64,000 bases of DNA, taken from positions 4,650,001 through 4,714,000 of the forward strand of contig NZ_CP042171.1 of NCBI RefSeq assembly GCF_005938645.2, given 5' to 3'. The translations under genes and the position numbers were made by a program. Shown here piece after piece: positions 26,656 to 36,422 of the stretch. The notes below the pieces were generated by a model, which saw only the letters and a program-made list of their open reading frames with translations, made no database searches and was not told the DNA's origin. The DNA is from Pedobacter sp. KBS0701 (GTDB lineage: Bacteria > Bacteroidota > Bacteroidia > Sphingobacteriales > Sphingobacteriaceae). The first letter of the stretch is position 1. Each line of letters begins with the position of its first letter.

Positions 26656-26729
26656 TTAACATATTGATCTACATAATATATTAAAGCATTTCTCATAATA
26701 ATATAAACTATTTCTATATTTAACACGTA

Positions 26730-26764
26730 AATACCATTCTATTCAAATAGAATGGTATTTTTGT
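26730..26764 (+). terminator. Rho-independent terminator between the YoeB module and tatC
   Basis: AATACCATTCTAT at 26730-26742 pairs perfectly with ATAGAATGGTATT at 26747-26759, with loop TCAA and a following T-run. The stem ends about 7 bases before the tatC ATG, so it might also limit read-through into tatC. Confidence 0.85.
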
Positions 26765-26771
26765 TTTCAAC

Positions 26772-27653
26772 ATGAGCGACACTAAAAAAAATCTACTTAC
26801 AAAAGCTATCGGACAAAAGAGCACCACATTAGAGGCAGAGATGTCTTTTTTTGATCACCTGGATGTTCTCCGTAAACATTTAATCAGAGCCGTAATTGCC
26901 ATTGCCGTTTTTACCGGTATCGCTTTTTATTTCAACGAGGAAATCCTTGATAAAATTATTTTCGGGCCTAAAAAACCAGATTTTTGGACCTATCGCATGA
27001 TGTGTAAACTGGTAGAGCACTTTCCTTCCTTAGGCAAGGATATGTGTATCACCAAAATTAATGGTGAAATCATCAATACAGAAATGGCAGGTCAGTTTAA
27101 CCTGCAGTTAAATGTTTGTGTAATGTGTGGTATTGTTGTTGGTTTCCCGTATTTATTATGGGAAATATGGCGTTTTATCAAACCAGCACTGCATGAGAAC
27201 GAACGTAAATCTGCAAGTGGCTTTGTATTCTTTGCATCGGTACTTTTCATTATCGGTATCTTTTTCGGGTACTTTGTAGTATGCCCATTATCGGTTAACT
27301 TTTTAACAGGATATACTGTGAGTGCCGAAATTAAAAACACATTTACCGTCGATTCGTATCTATCATCTGTGGCAACTTTAACTTTAGGCACCGGAATTAT
27401 CTTCGAACTTCCGGTTATTATTTTCATCCTGTCGAAACTTGGGTTGATGACACCGAAACTAATGAGATCGAGCAGAAGGTATGCCGCAGTTATTATCTTA
27501 ATCATTGCCGCTATTGTTACGCCAACACCTGATATTATGACGATGCTGATTGTAGCTACGCCATTGTTCTTACTTTATGAGCTGAGTATTTTTGTATCGG
27601 CCTACATCGAAAAAAAGAAGAAAAAGGCTGATGCTGCTTTCTACGCTAACTAA
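26772..27653 (+). CDS. tatC: Sec-independent translocase TatC
   Basis: This 293-residue polytopic protein is the twin-arginine signal receptor of the Tat pathway. The N-terminal EAEMSFFDHLDVLRKHLIRA is the conserved cytoplasmic motif (F-x-H-L-x-E-L-R-x-R) that binds signal peptides; here Asp replaces the usual Glu. Six hydrophobic segments follow, with FELPVIIFILSKLG a family block. Bacteroidota TatC proteins often carry the larger first periplasmic loop seen here (about residues 60-100). No tatA or tatB is adjacent. Confidence 0.95.
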   Translation: MSDTKKNLLTKAIGQKSTTLEAEMSFFDHLDVLRKHLIRAVIAIAVFTGIAFYFNEEILDKIIFGPKKPDFWTYRMMCKLVEHFPSLGKDMCITKINGEIINTEMAGQFNLQLNVCVMCGIVVGFPYLLWEIWRFIKPALHENERKSASGFVFFASVLFIIGIFFGYFVVCPLSVNFLTGYTVSAEIKNTFTVDSYLSSVATLTLGTGIIFELPVIIFILSKLGLMTPKLMRSSRRYAAVIILIIAAIVTPTPDIMTMLIVATPLFLLYELSIFVSAYIEKKKKKADAAFYAN

Positions 27654-27698
27654 CAAAAACATTACGAACAGAATTCATAATTCTCTATAAATTTGACA

Positions 27699-28136
27699 AT
27701 GTCTGGTACAAAAATAAAAATTGCCATTGGCGCGGATCATGCCGGATTCGAATACAAAGAAATATTAAAAGATTTTTTACAGGATTACGAGGTAAAAGAT
27801 TTTGGCACCTATTCTGAAAGTTCAGTTGATTATCCAGATTTTGCTCATCCTGTTGCCGAAGCGGTAGAAAATGGTGATTTTACATACGGTATCTTGCTTT
27901 GTGGATCGGCAAATGGAGTAGCCATCACGGCCAATAAACACCAGCACGTCAGGGCTGGTTTATGCTGGGAAAATGAGGTAGCTTCTTTGGTCCGCAAGCA
28001 CAATAACGCAAACGTTTTATGTATCCCTGCCAGATTTGTTTCGGAAGAACTGGCAAAAGAAATAACGACAACTTTTTTAGCTACTGAATTTGAAGGTGGT
28101 CGCCACCAGAACAGGGTTGAAAAAATTTCGTGTTAA
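27699..28136 (+). CDS. rpiB: Ribose-5-phosphate isomerase B
   Basis: This 145-residue RpiB/LacAB-type enzyme interconverts ribose 5-phosphate and ribulose 5-phosphate in the pentose phosphate pathway. I chose the ATG at 27699 over a TTG two codons upstream. IAIGADHAGFEYKE and the Cys of GILLCGSANGVAITANKH, the proton-transfer residue, are both seen, as is the phosphate-binding RAGLCWENEVA region. It is cytosolic. It lies 45 bases after tatC and 27 before the M28 peptidase gene. Confidence 0.93.
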   Translation: MSGTKIKIAIGADHAGFEYKEILKDFLQDYEVKDFGTYSESSVDYPDFAHPVAEAVENGDFTYGILLCGSANGVAITANKHQHVRAGLCWENEVASLVRKHNNANVLCIPARFVSEELAKEITTTFLATEFEGGRHQNRVEKISC

Positions 28137-28163
28137 CAACAAACTCAACTAACTATTATCATA

Positions 28164-29798
28164 ATGAACAAAAAGTTTTTAACCCTTAGTTTGGTATCAC
28201 TTGTTTCCGCAAGTTGCTTTAGCCAGATAAAGCCCCTTATACCGAATAAGGATGCGATAAAATTCAGCAAGGCGATTAGTCCGGAAAATGCTTACAAGCA
28301 CCTTTCAGTTTTGGCTTCTGATGAATATGAAGGCCGCGAAACAGGTACTAAAGGTGCCTGGATGGCAGCAGATTATATCCGCGACTATTTCAAATCTTTA
28401 GGTCTAAAAGCACCTGTAAATGGCAGCTATTTCCAAAAGATCGATCTGGTTAATGTTACACTAAAAGAGAGCCATGTAACTGTTAACGGTCAGCCGAAAG
28501 AATACCAGAAAGATTATATCGTTTCACCGAGCTTAATCAGCGATAACGGTTTCACTTTTTCTACCGATCAGATTGTATTTATTGGTTATGGAATCAAAAA
28601 AGACAATTACAACGATTTTGCCGGAACTGATATTAAAGGCAAAGTGGTGATGATGTTTAACGGCGGCGATCCGACCATTAAACCAGGTACCAGAATTGAC
28701 AGGGCATCTTACCGTGCTATGTTGGAAGGAAGAGCAAAATATTTTGCAGAGAATAATGTTAAAGCCATCATTCTGATCGATCCAAGTGTAGACAGAATTA
28801 CCGAAAATAGCAAACAAGCTCAAAATAATGGTCGTGTAATGGTAAAAACCAACGCAGCTATTGAGGCTCAGAAGCAAAACGAAATTCCACGCATTTCAAT
28901 CTCAGTAGCATTAGCAAACGATCTGTTAAAATCAGCCAATACTACGGTAGCAGATTTACAAAAGAAAATTACCGAAAGCCTTACTCCTGCTTCACAAATC
29001 GTAGGTGTTCCTTTTTCAGCAAGTGCTGCTAAAAATGAGGCATCAGTTAGGTGCGAAAATGTTTTAGGTTATTTAGAGGGGTCTGATCCGGTTCTAAAAA
29101 AGGAAGTATTAATTTTAACCGGTCACTACGATCATATTGGTTTAGAAACTGATCCAAACGCAAAAGACAAAGTAAACAATGGAGCAGATGATGATGGATC
29201 GGGTACTACTGGTGTATTATTAATGGCAAAAGCCTTTACCGATGCCAAAAAAGCAGGTAAGGGTGCTAAACGCAGTATCTTATTTATGACTGTAGTTGGA
29301 GAAGAAAAAGGCCTTTGGGGTTCTGAGTGGTACTCTGAGCATCCTGTTTTTCCGGTAGCCAATACCATTGCTGATTTAAATACTGATATGATTGGCCGTA
29401 CTGGCGAAGAGTATTTGGGCAAACCAGATTCAGCAAACTACATTTACTCAGTAGGCTCTAGAATGTTAAGTAGCGACCTTGCTAACTTAAGCGAGCAGGT
29501 TAATGCAACCTATACCAAAATGAAACTGGATTATAAGTATGATGATCCAAAAGATCCTGAGCAAATTTATTACCGTTCAGATCATTATAACTTCGCAAAA
29601 TTGGGTATTCCGATTATCTTCTATTATGACGGCATGTTACAACAAGACTACCACAAACCTGGCGATGAAGTAAGCAAAATTAACTTCCCCCTATTGGCAA
29701 AAAGAGCAAAATTAACCTACTTTACCGCATGGGAACTGGCAAACAGACCTAAACGCCCGGCAGTAGATATGGACGGAAAAGGAAATCCAAAGAAATAA
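28164..29798 (+). CDS. Exported M28-family metallopeptidase
   Basis: This 544-residue protein has a signal peptide (MNKKFLTLSLVSLVSASCFSQ); SASC is a weak lipobox, so lipid attachment is possible. A protease-associated (PA)-type insert spans about residues 130-270. The two-zinc M28 peptidase core shows the ligands in TGHYDHIG, NGADDDGSGT, TVVGEEKGLWGS, NTDMIGR and DYHKPGDE, all intact. It probably acts as an aminopeptidase in the periplasm or outer membrane. It is followed by a terminator. Confidence 0.93.
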   Translation: MNKKFLTLSLVSLVSASCFSQIKPLIPNKDAIKFSKAISPENAYKHLSVLASDEYEGRETGTKGAWMAADYIRDYFKSLGLKAPVNGSYFQKIDLVNVTLKESHVTVNGQPKEYQKDYIVSPSLISDNGFTFSTDQIVFIGYGIKKDNYNDFAGTDIKGKVVMMFNGGDPTIKPGTRIDRASYRAMLEGRAKYFAENNVKAIILIDPSVDRITENSKQAQNNGRVMVKTNAAIEAQKQNEIPRISISVALANDLLKSANTTVADLQKKITESLTPASQIVGVPFSASAAKNEASVRCENVLGYLEGSDPVLKKEVLILTGHYDHIGLETDPNAKDKVNNGADDDGSGTTGVLLMAKAFTDAKKAGKGAKRSILFMTVVGEEKGLWGSEWYSEHPVFPVANTIADLNTDMIGRTGEEYLGKPDSANYIYSVGSRMLSSDLANLSEQVNATYTKMKLDYKYDDPKDPEQIYYRSDHYNFAKLGIPIIFYYDGMLQQDYHKPGDEVSKINFPLLAKRAKLTYFTAWELANRPKRPAVDMDGKGNPKK

Positions 29799-29812
29799 TA
29801 TTCAAAATACTA

Positions 29813-29840
29813 AGCCTCAACGAAATGTTGGGGCTTTTTT
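29813..29840 (+). terminator. Rho-independent terminator after the M28 peptidase gene
   Basis: AGCCTCAA at 29813-29820 pairs with TTGGGGCT at 29828-29835 (one G-U pair), followed by a T-run. Confidence 0.8.
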
Positions 29841-29929
29841 ATGCTTAACTGTCGCTATATATTTCAAAATTAAAAACCTGATTAGATTATTAATATACCT
29901 TTAAAATCTGCATTAGAAATTTTTGGCGC

Positions 29930-30003
29930 ACTCGTCACCCTGAATTTATTTCAGGGTCTATCTAATAGGAAAGATGCTGAAATAAATTCAGCATGACGAT
30001 CTC
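29930..30003. repeat. Compound palindromic repeat CGTCACCCTGAA...TTCAGCATGACG
   Basis: CCCTGAATTTATTTCAGGG and TGCTGAAATAAATTCAGCA are two hairpins in tandem, and the outer ends (CGTCA and TGACG) are also complementary. The element is in the 449-base gap between the M28 gene and lutB. The rest of the gap contains a terminator, a promoter box near 30186 and no gene. A related copy lies at 34346-34424. Confidence 0.75.
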
Positions 30004-30185
30004 GCTAGTTTCACAGACTCAAAATTAGTCAGTATGAATAGTATTAATCGAATTGAGATCTATTTAAGATGAAATGAGTGATGATTTTAATCCTCCACTA
30101 GATGATTTCAAGGATTATATACAATAAAAATAATTGCTTGATAGTCAAGTTTCAATTTTCTAAAAATAAACTCAACAGGGTTTCC

Positions 30186-30193
30186 TATCTTTG
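30186..30193 (+). promoter_or_regulatory. -7 box TATCTTTG upstream of lutB
   Basis: TATCTTTG matches TAnnTTTG exactly. Transcription would start near 30199, giving a leader of about 50 bases before the lutB ATG. Confidence 0.55.
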
Positions 30194-30247
30194 GTTTTTA
30201 ACAGAGTAGCCTGAAACTAAAAACAGCTATTCTTCGTTACCCCTATA

Positions 30248-31648
30248 ATGAAATTGCCATTGATGAAAACTGCCGAGGAATTTTTAGAGAAGTCTGATGA
30301 GAAAGCTTTCGATTTACCGCACCGTAAAACCATAAATTATAATATTGGCAAATACAATGCGGCAGTTGAACGCGGTTTATCAAAATTCGAAAACCTCGAA
30401 GCCTCGAAAAAAAAGGCGCATGTAATTAAATGGCGTGTGATGGAAAACCTCGACAAGTTTTTACCCGAGTTCGAATCGAACTTTCAGCGTCGTGGCGGTA
30501 AGGTAATTTGGGCTAACGATGCTGAAGAAGCCCAGCAAGAAATCCTCAATATCATTAAAAGAAACAATGGTAAAACAGTCATCAAATCTAAATCGATGAC
30601 AACAGAGGAAATACACCTGAACGACTTTCTGGAACAAAACAATATCGAATCGCTGGAGAGTGATTTAGGTGAATACATCGTTCAGTTATTGGGCCAGGCT
30701 CCCTACCATATTGTTACCCCAGCCATGCACTTAAGTGCTACAGATATTTCGCAGTTATTTCATGATAAATTTGGCACGCCTATAGATGCCACTCCTCCGC
30801 AGCTGGTACAAAAAGCGAGAGAATTACTTCGCGATAAATACCTGAATGCTGATATTGGTATTAGCGGCGGGAATTTTTTAATTGCCGATACGGGAAGTAT
30901 TGCCCTCACTGAAAATGAAGGTAATGCACGTTTAAGCACCACTTTTCCTAAAATCCACATCGCTATTGTAGGTATCGAAAAGATAATTCCTTCTATGGCC
31001 GACCTGGATCTGTTCTGGCCTTTATTGGCTTCACATGGAACCGGGCAGAATTTAACGGTTTACAATACCATTTTAAGTGGCCCGCGCCAGCCAAATGAAA
31101 CCGATGGCCCCGAAGAAATGTATGTTATCCTGCTGGATAATGGCCGTACCAACTTACTGGCTCAAAAAGATCAGCGACAAGGCTTGTATTGCATCCGTTG
31201 TGGCGCCTGCTTAAATGCCTGCCCCGTATATAAAAATATTGGTGGACATACCTATAACACCACATATAGCGGTCCAATCGGCTCTGTGATTACGCCGCAT
31301 TTAAAGGGTATGGAAGAGTTTAAACACTTAAGCTATGCTTCCAGTCTCTGCGGAAAATGTTCAGAGGTTTGTCCGGTTAAAATCGATATCCACAAAATGT
31401 TGCTGTTAAACCGGCGAGACGCTGCAGCGGCTCATGATAATGGCAAAAAAGAAGAAATTGGCTGGAGCATGTTCAGCAAAATGATGCAAAAACGCAAATG
31501 GATGGATTTCTTCGGTGGAAAGTTTAAAAACTTTATGCTCAAAAGTTTTTTCAAAAAAAGCTGGGGCAAATACCGGGAGATGCCTAGAGTTGCCGATAAA
31601 TCTTTTGCTAAACAGTGGGAAGAGCTGAAGAAGAATCGGGAGTCTTAA
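30248..31648 (+). CDS. lutB: Lactate utilization iron-sulfur protein LutB
   Basis: This 466-residue protein is the LutB/YkgF-type component of the L-lactate oxidation complex. The LUD domain occupies about residues 60-300, with SMTTEEIHLNDFLEQNNIES and ISGGNFLIADTGSIAL as conserved blocks. Two 4Fe-4S motifs follow: CIRCGACLNACPVYK and CGKCSEVCPVKID. LutA and LutC are not adjacent; the upstream gap carries its own promoter. The complex should feed electrons to the respiratory chain at the cytoplasmic side of the membrane. Confidence 0.93.
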   Translation: MKLPLMKTAEEFLEKSDEKAFDLPHRKTINYNIGKYNAAVERGLSKFENLEASKKKAHVIKWRVMENLDKFLPEFESNFQRRGGKVIWANDAEEAQQEILNIIKRNNGKTVIKSKSMTTEEIHLNDFLEQNNIESLESDLGEYIVQLLGQAPYHIVTPAMHLSATDISQLFHDKFGTPIDATPPQLVQKARELLRDKYLNADIGISGGNFLIADTGSIALTENEGNARLSTTFPKIHIAIVGIEKIIPSMADLDLFWPLLASHGTGQNLTVYNTILSGPRQPNETDGPEEMYVILLDNGRTNLLAQKDQRQGLYCIRCGACLNACPVYKNIGGHTYNTTYSGPIGSVITPHLKGMEEFKHLSYASSLCGKCSEVCPVKIDIHKMLLLNRRDAAAAHDNGKKEEIGWSMFSKMMQKRKWMDFFGGKFKNFMLKSFFKKSWGKYREMPRVADKSFAKQWEELKKNRES

Positions 31649-31728
31649 GCCGCCAAGTCTTTGGTCTTTAAATTAACTAATACCTGAAATGTAATTTTAA
31701 TCGTCCTTGATATTTTGTATATTTGAGT

Positions 31729-31965
31729 ATGGTACGAACAATAATAACACCGGATAAAGAAAACATCTCAATAGATGTTCCTAAGGCTTATATTGGGAAA
31801 CAAATTGAGGTTTTGGTTTATGCTGTCGACGAACTTAACGAGATGGAGAAACCTAAAAGAAAGCATTCTGATTTTCGTGGTTCACTAAACCTTACTGACA
31901 AGCAATACGAAGAATTCCAGCAATATATTATCGATAGCAGGAACGAATGGGAAAGGGATATTTAG
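31729..31965 (+). CDS. Putative antitoxin of a VapBC-type pair
   Basis: This 78-residue protein (ATG at 31729 preferred to a TTG two codons earlier) starts MVRTIITPDKENISIDVPKA, resembling the short strand-rich N-terminus of Bacteroidota VapB/DUF2281-type antitoxins, and ends in a charged helix (YIIDSRNEWERDI). It overlaps the PIN toxin gene by 19 bases. Function rests on that context and on its size; the DNA-binding part is not clear. Confidence 0.65.
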   Translation: MVRTIITPDKENISIDVPKAYIGKQIEVLVYAVDELNEMEKPKRKHSDFRGSLNLTDKQYEEFQQYIIDSRNEWERDI

Positions 31966-32330
31966 CAGATACCAATTCGGTAATTGAGTATCTTGAAAAT
32001 AAATTACCTGAAAAAATACTCGTATTTATGGATAATCTCGAAATGCATTTATCTGTTATTTCAAGAATAGAACTTTTAGGCTGGTCTAAGATGACAGAAC
32101 ATCAATTTCAACAATTAAGCGGATTCATTTCAGCATCGCTTGTTTATGATCTATCAGAAGAAATTATCCAAAACACTATCAAAATAAGAAAATCGCATAG
32201 AATTAAACTTCCAGATGCAATAATAGCAGCCACAGCAATAACCAATAACCTTACCTTAATCACAAGAAATACTTCCGATTTTAAAAAAATTGTAAATCTC
32301 CAAGTCCTCAATCCATGGGATATTTCTTAA
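31947..32330 (+). CDS. PIN-domain ribonuclease toxin (VapC-like)
   Basis: This 127-residue protein is a PIN-fold RNase. The four acidic residues that bind the metal can be assigned: Asp8 (YLADTNSVIEYL), Glu42 (ISRIELLG), Asp90 (KLPDAIIAATA) and Asp111 (TRNTSDFKK). VapC toxins commonly cleave tRNA or rRNA. The gene appears intact and is translationally coupled to the upstream antitoxin. The module sits between lutB and the E1 dehydrogenase gene, 21 bases before the latter. Confidence 0.9.
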   Translation: MGKGYLADTNSVIEYLENKLPEKILVFMDNLEMHLSVISRIELLGWSKMTEHQFQQLSGFISASLVYDLSEEIIQNTIKIRKSHRIKLPDAIIAATAITNNLTLITRNTSDFKKIVNLQVLNPWDIS

Positions 32331-32351
32331 AGCAATAATCAAAAGCCTATT

Positions 32352-34328
32352 ATGCATTTCAATCGAGGAGATAAAGACGACAAATTCTTATTGAATTTAT
32401 ACAAAAGATTGCTTTACCCCCGGATGGTTGAAGACAAGATGCTTAAACTTTTGCGTCAGGGCCGAATTGGCAAATGGTTTTCGGGTATTGGACAGGAAGC
32501 CATTGCAGTTGGCAGCACCTTAGCCATGCAAAACGATGAATATATTTTGCCCATGCACCGTAATTTGGGTGTTTTTACCTCACGCGATATTCCCTTAAAA
32601 AAATTAATGGCCCAATGGCAGGGCAAGATTACCGGCTTTACTAAAGGTCGCGACCGCTCCTTCCATTTCGGCACACAAGATTATAAAATCATCGGGATGA
32701 TCTCCCACCTCGGACCGCAAATGGCTTTAGCAGATGGCATTGCATTGGCCAATGTTTTGGCCAAAAAGCAACATGCTACCTTAGTTTACACCGGTGAAGG
32801 CGCAACCAGCGAGGGCGATTTCCATGAAGCGGTAAATGTTGCAGCCGTTTGGGGCCTTCCGGTTATTTTTCTCATTGAGAATAACGGATATGGCCTTTCC
32901 ACTCCAAAATCAGAACAGTTTAGATGTAAAAACCTGGTGGATAAAGCCATCGGTTATGGCGTAGAAGGTATTCAGATAGACGGAAACAATATTCTGGAGG
33001 TTTATAATACCATCAACCAGCTGGCTATGGAAATCCGGAAGGATCCAAGACCAGTTTTAGTGGAATGCCTTACTTTCCGGATGCGTGGACATGAAGAAGC
33101 ATCAGGCACTAAATATGTTCCGCAAGAACTTTTTGATGAGTGGGAAAAGAAAGATCCGCTAAGTAATTACGAAACCTATTTAATTGAGCAGGGTATTTTA
33201 ACCTCTGATACGGTTATCGATGTCAAAATCCAGATCAAAAGAGATATTGAACTGGAAATTGAAGAAGCTTTTAACGAAGATGAGCCCATTGCTAATGCCG
33301 ATCAGGAAGAAGCAGACATGTATTTCCCTTATACGCAACAGGTTACTCAGGCCAATGAATCTTCAACCGAAAAACGATATTTAGATGCCATTAGCGATGC
33401 ACTCGATTTAGCCATGCAAAAGTATCCTAACCTGGTTTTAATGGGGCAGGATATTGCCGATTATGGCGGGGCTTTTAAAATTACAGATGGCTTTACCGCT
33501 AAATATGGCAAAGGCAGAGTGCGTAATACGCCTATTTGCGAATCGGCCATTGTGGGTGCAGGCCTGGGCCTATCTATAAATGGTTATAAAGCTGTGGTAG
33601 AGATGCAATTTGCAGATTTTGTGACGGTAGGCTTTAATCAGATTGTAAACAACCTGGCCAAAACGCATTACCGTTGGGGCGAAAAGGCTGATGTAGTGGT
33701 GCGTATGCCTACAGGTGCAGGTACGGGTGCCGGGCCATTCCATTCGCAAAGTAATGAAGCCTGGTTTACCAAAACTCCCGGACTTAAAATTGTTTATCCG
33801 GCTTTCCCTGAAGATGCTAAAGGATTATTGTTAGCTGCGATCGAAGATCCAAATCCTGTATTATATTTTGAGCATAAATACCTCTACCGAAGTTTAACAG
33901 CTCCTGTTCCGGATGGCTATTACACCACAGAAATCGGCAAAGCAGTCAGGCTTGCCGAAGGAGGCAAGTTTGCAATCATTACTTACGGACTGGGTGTACA
34001 TTGGGCATTAGAGTACCTGAATCAATATCCTGAAAGCGGCGCTACATTAATTGATCTGCGCACACTTCAGCCATGGGATAAAGAAGCCGTACAACAGGCT
34101 GTTAAAGAAACCGGAAAGATTTTAATTTTGCACGAAGATACCTTGACAAATGGCTTTGGAGCAGAAATATCAGCCTGGATTGGGGAACATTGTTTCGCTT
34201 ATCTGGATGCACCGGTAATGCGTTGTGCAAGTTTAGATACCGCCATTCCAATGAATAAAATATTAGAAGAAGATTTTCTGGCTAAAGCAAGATTAGCGGA
34301 AACGATTGATAAGTTATTAAAATATTAA
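32352..34328 (+). CDS. 2-oxoacid dehydrogenase E1, fused alpha and beta subunits
   Basis: This 658-residue protein joins E1-alpha (about residues 1-320) and E1-beta (about 345-658) of a thiamine-diphosphate 2-oxoacid dehydrogenase, most like branched-chain 2-oxoisovalerate dehydrogenase. The ThDP motif reads TGEGATSEGDFHEAVNVAAV followed by a terminal N pair. In the beta half, MGQDIADYGGAF, NTPICESAIVGAGLGLS and VVVRMPTGAGTGAGPFHSQ are family blocks. Such fusions are common in Bacteroidota. E2 and E3 are not nearby. The enzyme could provide branched primers for the KASIII enzymes. Confidence 0.9.
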   Translation: MHFNRGDKDDKFLLNLYKRLLYPRMVEDKMLKLLRQGRIGKWFSGIGQEAIAVGSTLAMQNDEYILPMHRNLGVFTSRDIPLKKLMAQWQGKITGFTKGRDRSFHFGTQDYKIIGMISHLGPQMALADGIALANVLAKKQHATLVYTGEGATSEGDFHEAVNVAAVWGLPVIFLIENNGYGLSTPKSEQFRCKNLVDKAIGYGVEGIQIDGNNILEVYNTINQLAMEIRKDPRPVLVECLTFRMRGHEEASGTKYVPQELFDEWEKKDPLSNYETYLIEQGILTSDTVIDVKIQIKRDIELEIEEAFNEDEPIANADQEEADMYFPYTQQVTQANESSTEKRYLDAISDALDLAMQKYPNLVLMGQDIADYGGAFKITDGFTAKYGKGRVRNTPICESAIVGAGLGLSINGYKAVVEMQFADFVTVGFNQIVNNLAKTHYRWGEKADVVVRMPTGAGTGAGPFHSQSNEAWFTKTPGLKIVYPAFPEDAKGLLLAAIEDPNPVLYFEHKYLYRSLTAPVPDGYYTTEIGKAVRLAEGGKFAIITYGLGVHWALEYLNQYPESGATLIDLRTLQPWDKEAVQQAVKETGKILILHEDTLTNGFGAEISAWIGEHCFAYLDAPVMRCASLDTAIPMNKILEEDFLAKARLAETIDKLLKY

Positions 34329-34345
34329 GAGTGGTTTAGTACACT

Positions 34346-34424
34346 ATCGTCATACTGATCCGATAGCTATCGGATTTATTTCAGCAGCATTAAAGATCCT
34401 GAAATAAATTCAGGGTGACGACAT
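34346..34424. repeat. Compound palindromic repeat, second copy
   Basis: CGTCATACTGATCCGATAGC begins and CAGGGTGACG ends the element. It contains CCGATAGCTATCGG, a perfect palindrome, and CCTGAAATAAATTCAGG. The right half matches an inverted form of the left half of 29930-30003. It occupies the gap before the adenine deaminase gene. Confidence 0.7.
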
Positions 34425-34438
34425 CAAAAAACAGAAAA

Positions 34439-36076
34439 ATGAGCAATTTCAAAGTCGAAGGAAATATCATTAACATCACAAAGCGAAATATTTTCTTTGG
34501 CGAAGTAGCCGTTGAGGATGGAAAAATAAAATCAATTTCCAAAATTTCCGATCAGCGGGAAGGCACTCATTTTATTTCTCCAGGCTTTATCGATAGCCAT
34601 GTGCACATCGAAAGTAGTATGTTAATTCCAAGTGAATTTGCACGATTGGCAGTTGTTCATGGAACGGTTTCTACGATTAGCGATCCACACGAAATTGCCA
34701 ACGTTTGTGGGATGGAAGGTGTAGAATTTATGATTGAAAATGGCAATACTGTGCCTTTTAAATTCAACTTCGGTGCACCAAGCTGTGTTCCTGCTACCAT
34801 TTTTGAAACCGCAGGCGCAGAACTGAATCATGATGATGTAAAAGCATTATTAGAGCGTCCGGAAATAAAATATCTGAGCGAAATGATGAATTTCCCTGGT
34901 GTACTTTATAAAGATGAAGAAGTTTTAAAAAAGATTGCTGCGGCACACCACTTGGGTAAACCTGTTGATGGGCATGCTCCTGGTTTACGAGGCGATGACG
35001 TCCAGCAATATATAGATGCCGGAATTTCTACTGATCACGAATGTTTTACTGCCGAAGAAGCTTTAGACAAATTACAGCGCGGCATGAAAATCCTGATCCG
35101 TGAAGGAAGTGCAGCCAAAAATTTTGAGGCGCTGATCCATTTGCTGAACGATTGGCCGGAAATGATGATGTTTTGCAGTGATGATAAACATCCCGATAGT
35201 TTAGTCGAAAACCACATCAATCAGCTTTGTGCAAGAGCAGTAGAAAAGGGAATTGATATTTTCAATATTCTTCAGGCAGCCTGCATCAATCCTATTCTTC
35301 ACTACAAATTAGATGTTGGAACATTACAACATAACGATCCGGCAGATTTTATTGTAATCGAGGATCTAAAAAACTTCAAAATTAAACAAACCTATATTGA
35401 TGGATTGTTGCTTGCCGAAAATGGCAAAACAGTTGGAGATTGGGTAAAACATGTAGAAGATCAGGAATCGGTAAATCATTTCGATTGCAGTTTGAAAAAG
35501 GAAGAAGATTTTGTTTATCCCTTCACAGGACAAGAAGAAATCCCTGTAATAGAAGCTTTAGATGGACAATTGATTACCAATAGGTTAACCGCTAAACCAA
35601 AAGTTTTAAATAATAGCATTATCAGCGATCTGGAAAACGATGTATTGAAGATGGTGGTGGTAAACCGTTACCATGATGCTCCTGTGGCTGTATCTTTTGT
35701 AAAGAATTTTGGTTTAAAAAAAGGAGCCATTGCTTCAAGCGTTGCTCACGATAGTCATAATATTATTGCTGTTGGTGTAGACGACAAGAGTATCTGTGAA
35801 GCGGTAAATTGGGTAATTGCAGCAACTGGTGGTGTAGTGGCGCTGGGAAAAGGAAAAAAAGAAGTTATAGCTTTACCGGTAGCAGGCTTAATGAGTAACC
35901 AGAATGGTTATAAAGTTGCGGAAAGTTATACTTCTATAGATCAATTTGCGAAAGGTTTAGGTTCTACTTTACTTGCTCCATTTATGACACTTTCTTTTAT
36001 GGCTTTATTGGTGATTCCACATTTAAAGCTCAGTGACAAAGGTTTATTTGATGGCGATGAGTTTAAGTTTATATAG
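34439..36076 (+). CDS. ade: Adenine deaminase
   Basis: This 545-residue amidohydrolase deaminates adenine to hypoxanthine in purine salvage. I chose the ATG at 34439 because the longer frame begins inside the palindromic repeat. Metal-binding and catalytic motifs of the family are present: PGFIDSHVHIESSML, VDGHAPGLRGDD, STDHECFTAEEA and FCSDDKHPDSL, followed by the C-terminal beta domain with VASSVAHDSHNIIAVG. Length is typical for bacterial Ade (540-600 residues). It is monocistronic, with its end 1 base from the convergent DUF5615 gene. Confidence 0.95.
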   Translation: MSNFKVEGNIINITKRNIFFGEVAVEDGKIKSISKISDQREGTHFISPGFIDSHVHIESSMLIPSEFARLAVVHGTVSTISDPHEIANVCGMEGVEFMIENGNTVPFKFNFGAPSCVPATIFETAGAELNHDDVKALLERPEIKYLSEMMNFPGVLYKDEEVLKKIAAAHHLGKPVDGHAPGLRGDDVQQYIDAGISTDHECFTAEEALDKLQRGMKILIREGSAAKNFEALIHLLNDWPEMMMFCSDDKHPDSLVENHINQLCARAVEKGIDIFNILQAACINPILHYKLDVGTLQHNDPADFIVIEDLKNFKIKQTYIDGLLLAENGKTVGDWVKHVEDQESVNHFDCSLKKEEDFVYPFTGQEEIPVIEALDGQLITNRLTAKPKVLNNSIISDLENDVLKMVVVNRYHDAPVAVSFVKNFGLKKGAIASSVAHDSHNIIAVGVDDKSICEAVNWVIAATGGVVALGKGKKEVIALPVAGLMSNQNGYKVAESYTSIDQFAKGLGSTLLAPFMTLSFMALLVIPHLKLSDKGLFDGDEFKFI

Positions 36077-36077
36077 C

Positions 36078-36422
36078 TTATTTTACGCCTTCAATCCGAT
36101 CAGCGAAGACACTAATCAATTTAAAATCTTTATTAAGTTCAATCACTTGAGGCCATAGATTTTTAAGAACATCATAGAATTGATTCATTTTCATGTTTCC
36201 GAGCTTAATATGTATAACTTTTGGTGGAGGGTTATGAAGCAAAATACGGGAGGAGAAATCACTATCTTTAGTAATGATTGTCAAATTTTCCGACTCAGCA
36301 TATTTCCAGATTTCGCTATCAGACCATTCATCACCTAATTCATATTGATGAATATACTCGTCAGAATTCCACAACGAAAAGAATCTTGGTAAATTTACAT
36401 CAATGAGAAAAACCTTTTGCAT
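36078..36422 (-). CDS. DUF5615 PIN-like toxin, copy 1
   Basis: This 114-residue protein resembles the DUF5615/Mut7-C-like PIN relatives that pair with DUF433 proteins. The N-terminal VFLIDVNLPRFF and the central TIITKDSDFSSR carry the acidic residues expected for the metal site, and the block PPPKVIHIKLGNM is typical. It starts on the last base of the upstream DUF433 stop codon (TAATG), so translation is coupled. It is probably an RNase toxin. A second module with the same arrangement lies at 53444-54000. Confidence 0.8.
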   Translation of the reverse strand: MQKVFLIDVNLPRFFSLWNSDEYIHQYELGDEWSDSEIWKYAESENLTIITKDSDFSSRILLHNPPPKVIHIKLGNMKMNQFYDVLKNLWPQVIELNKDFKLISVFADRIEGVK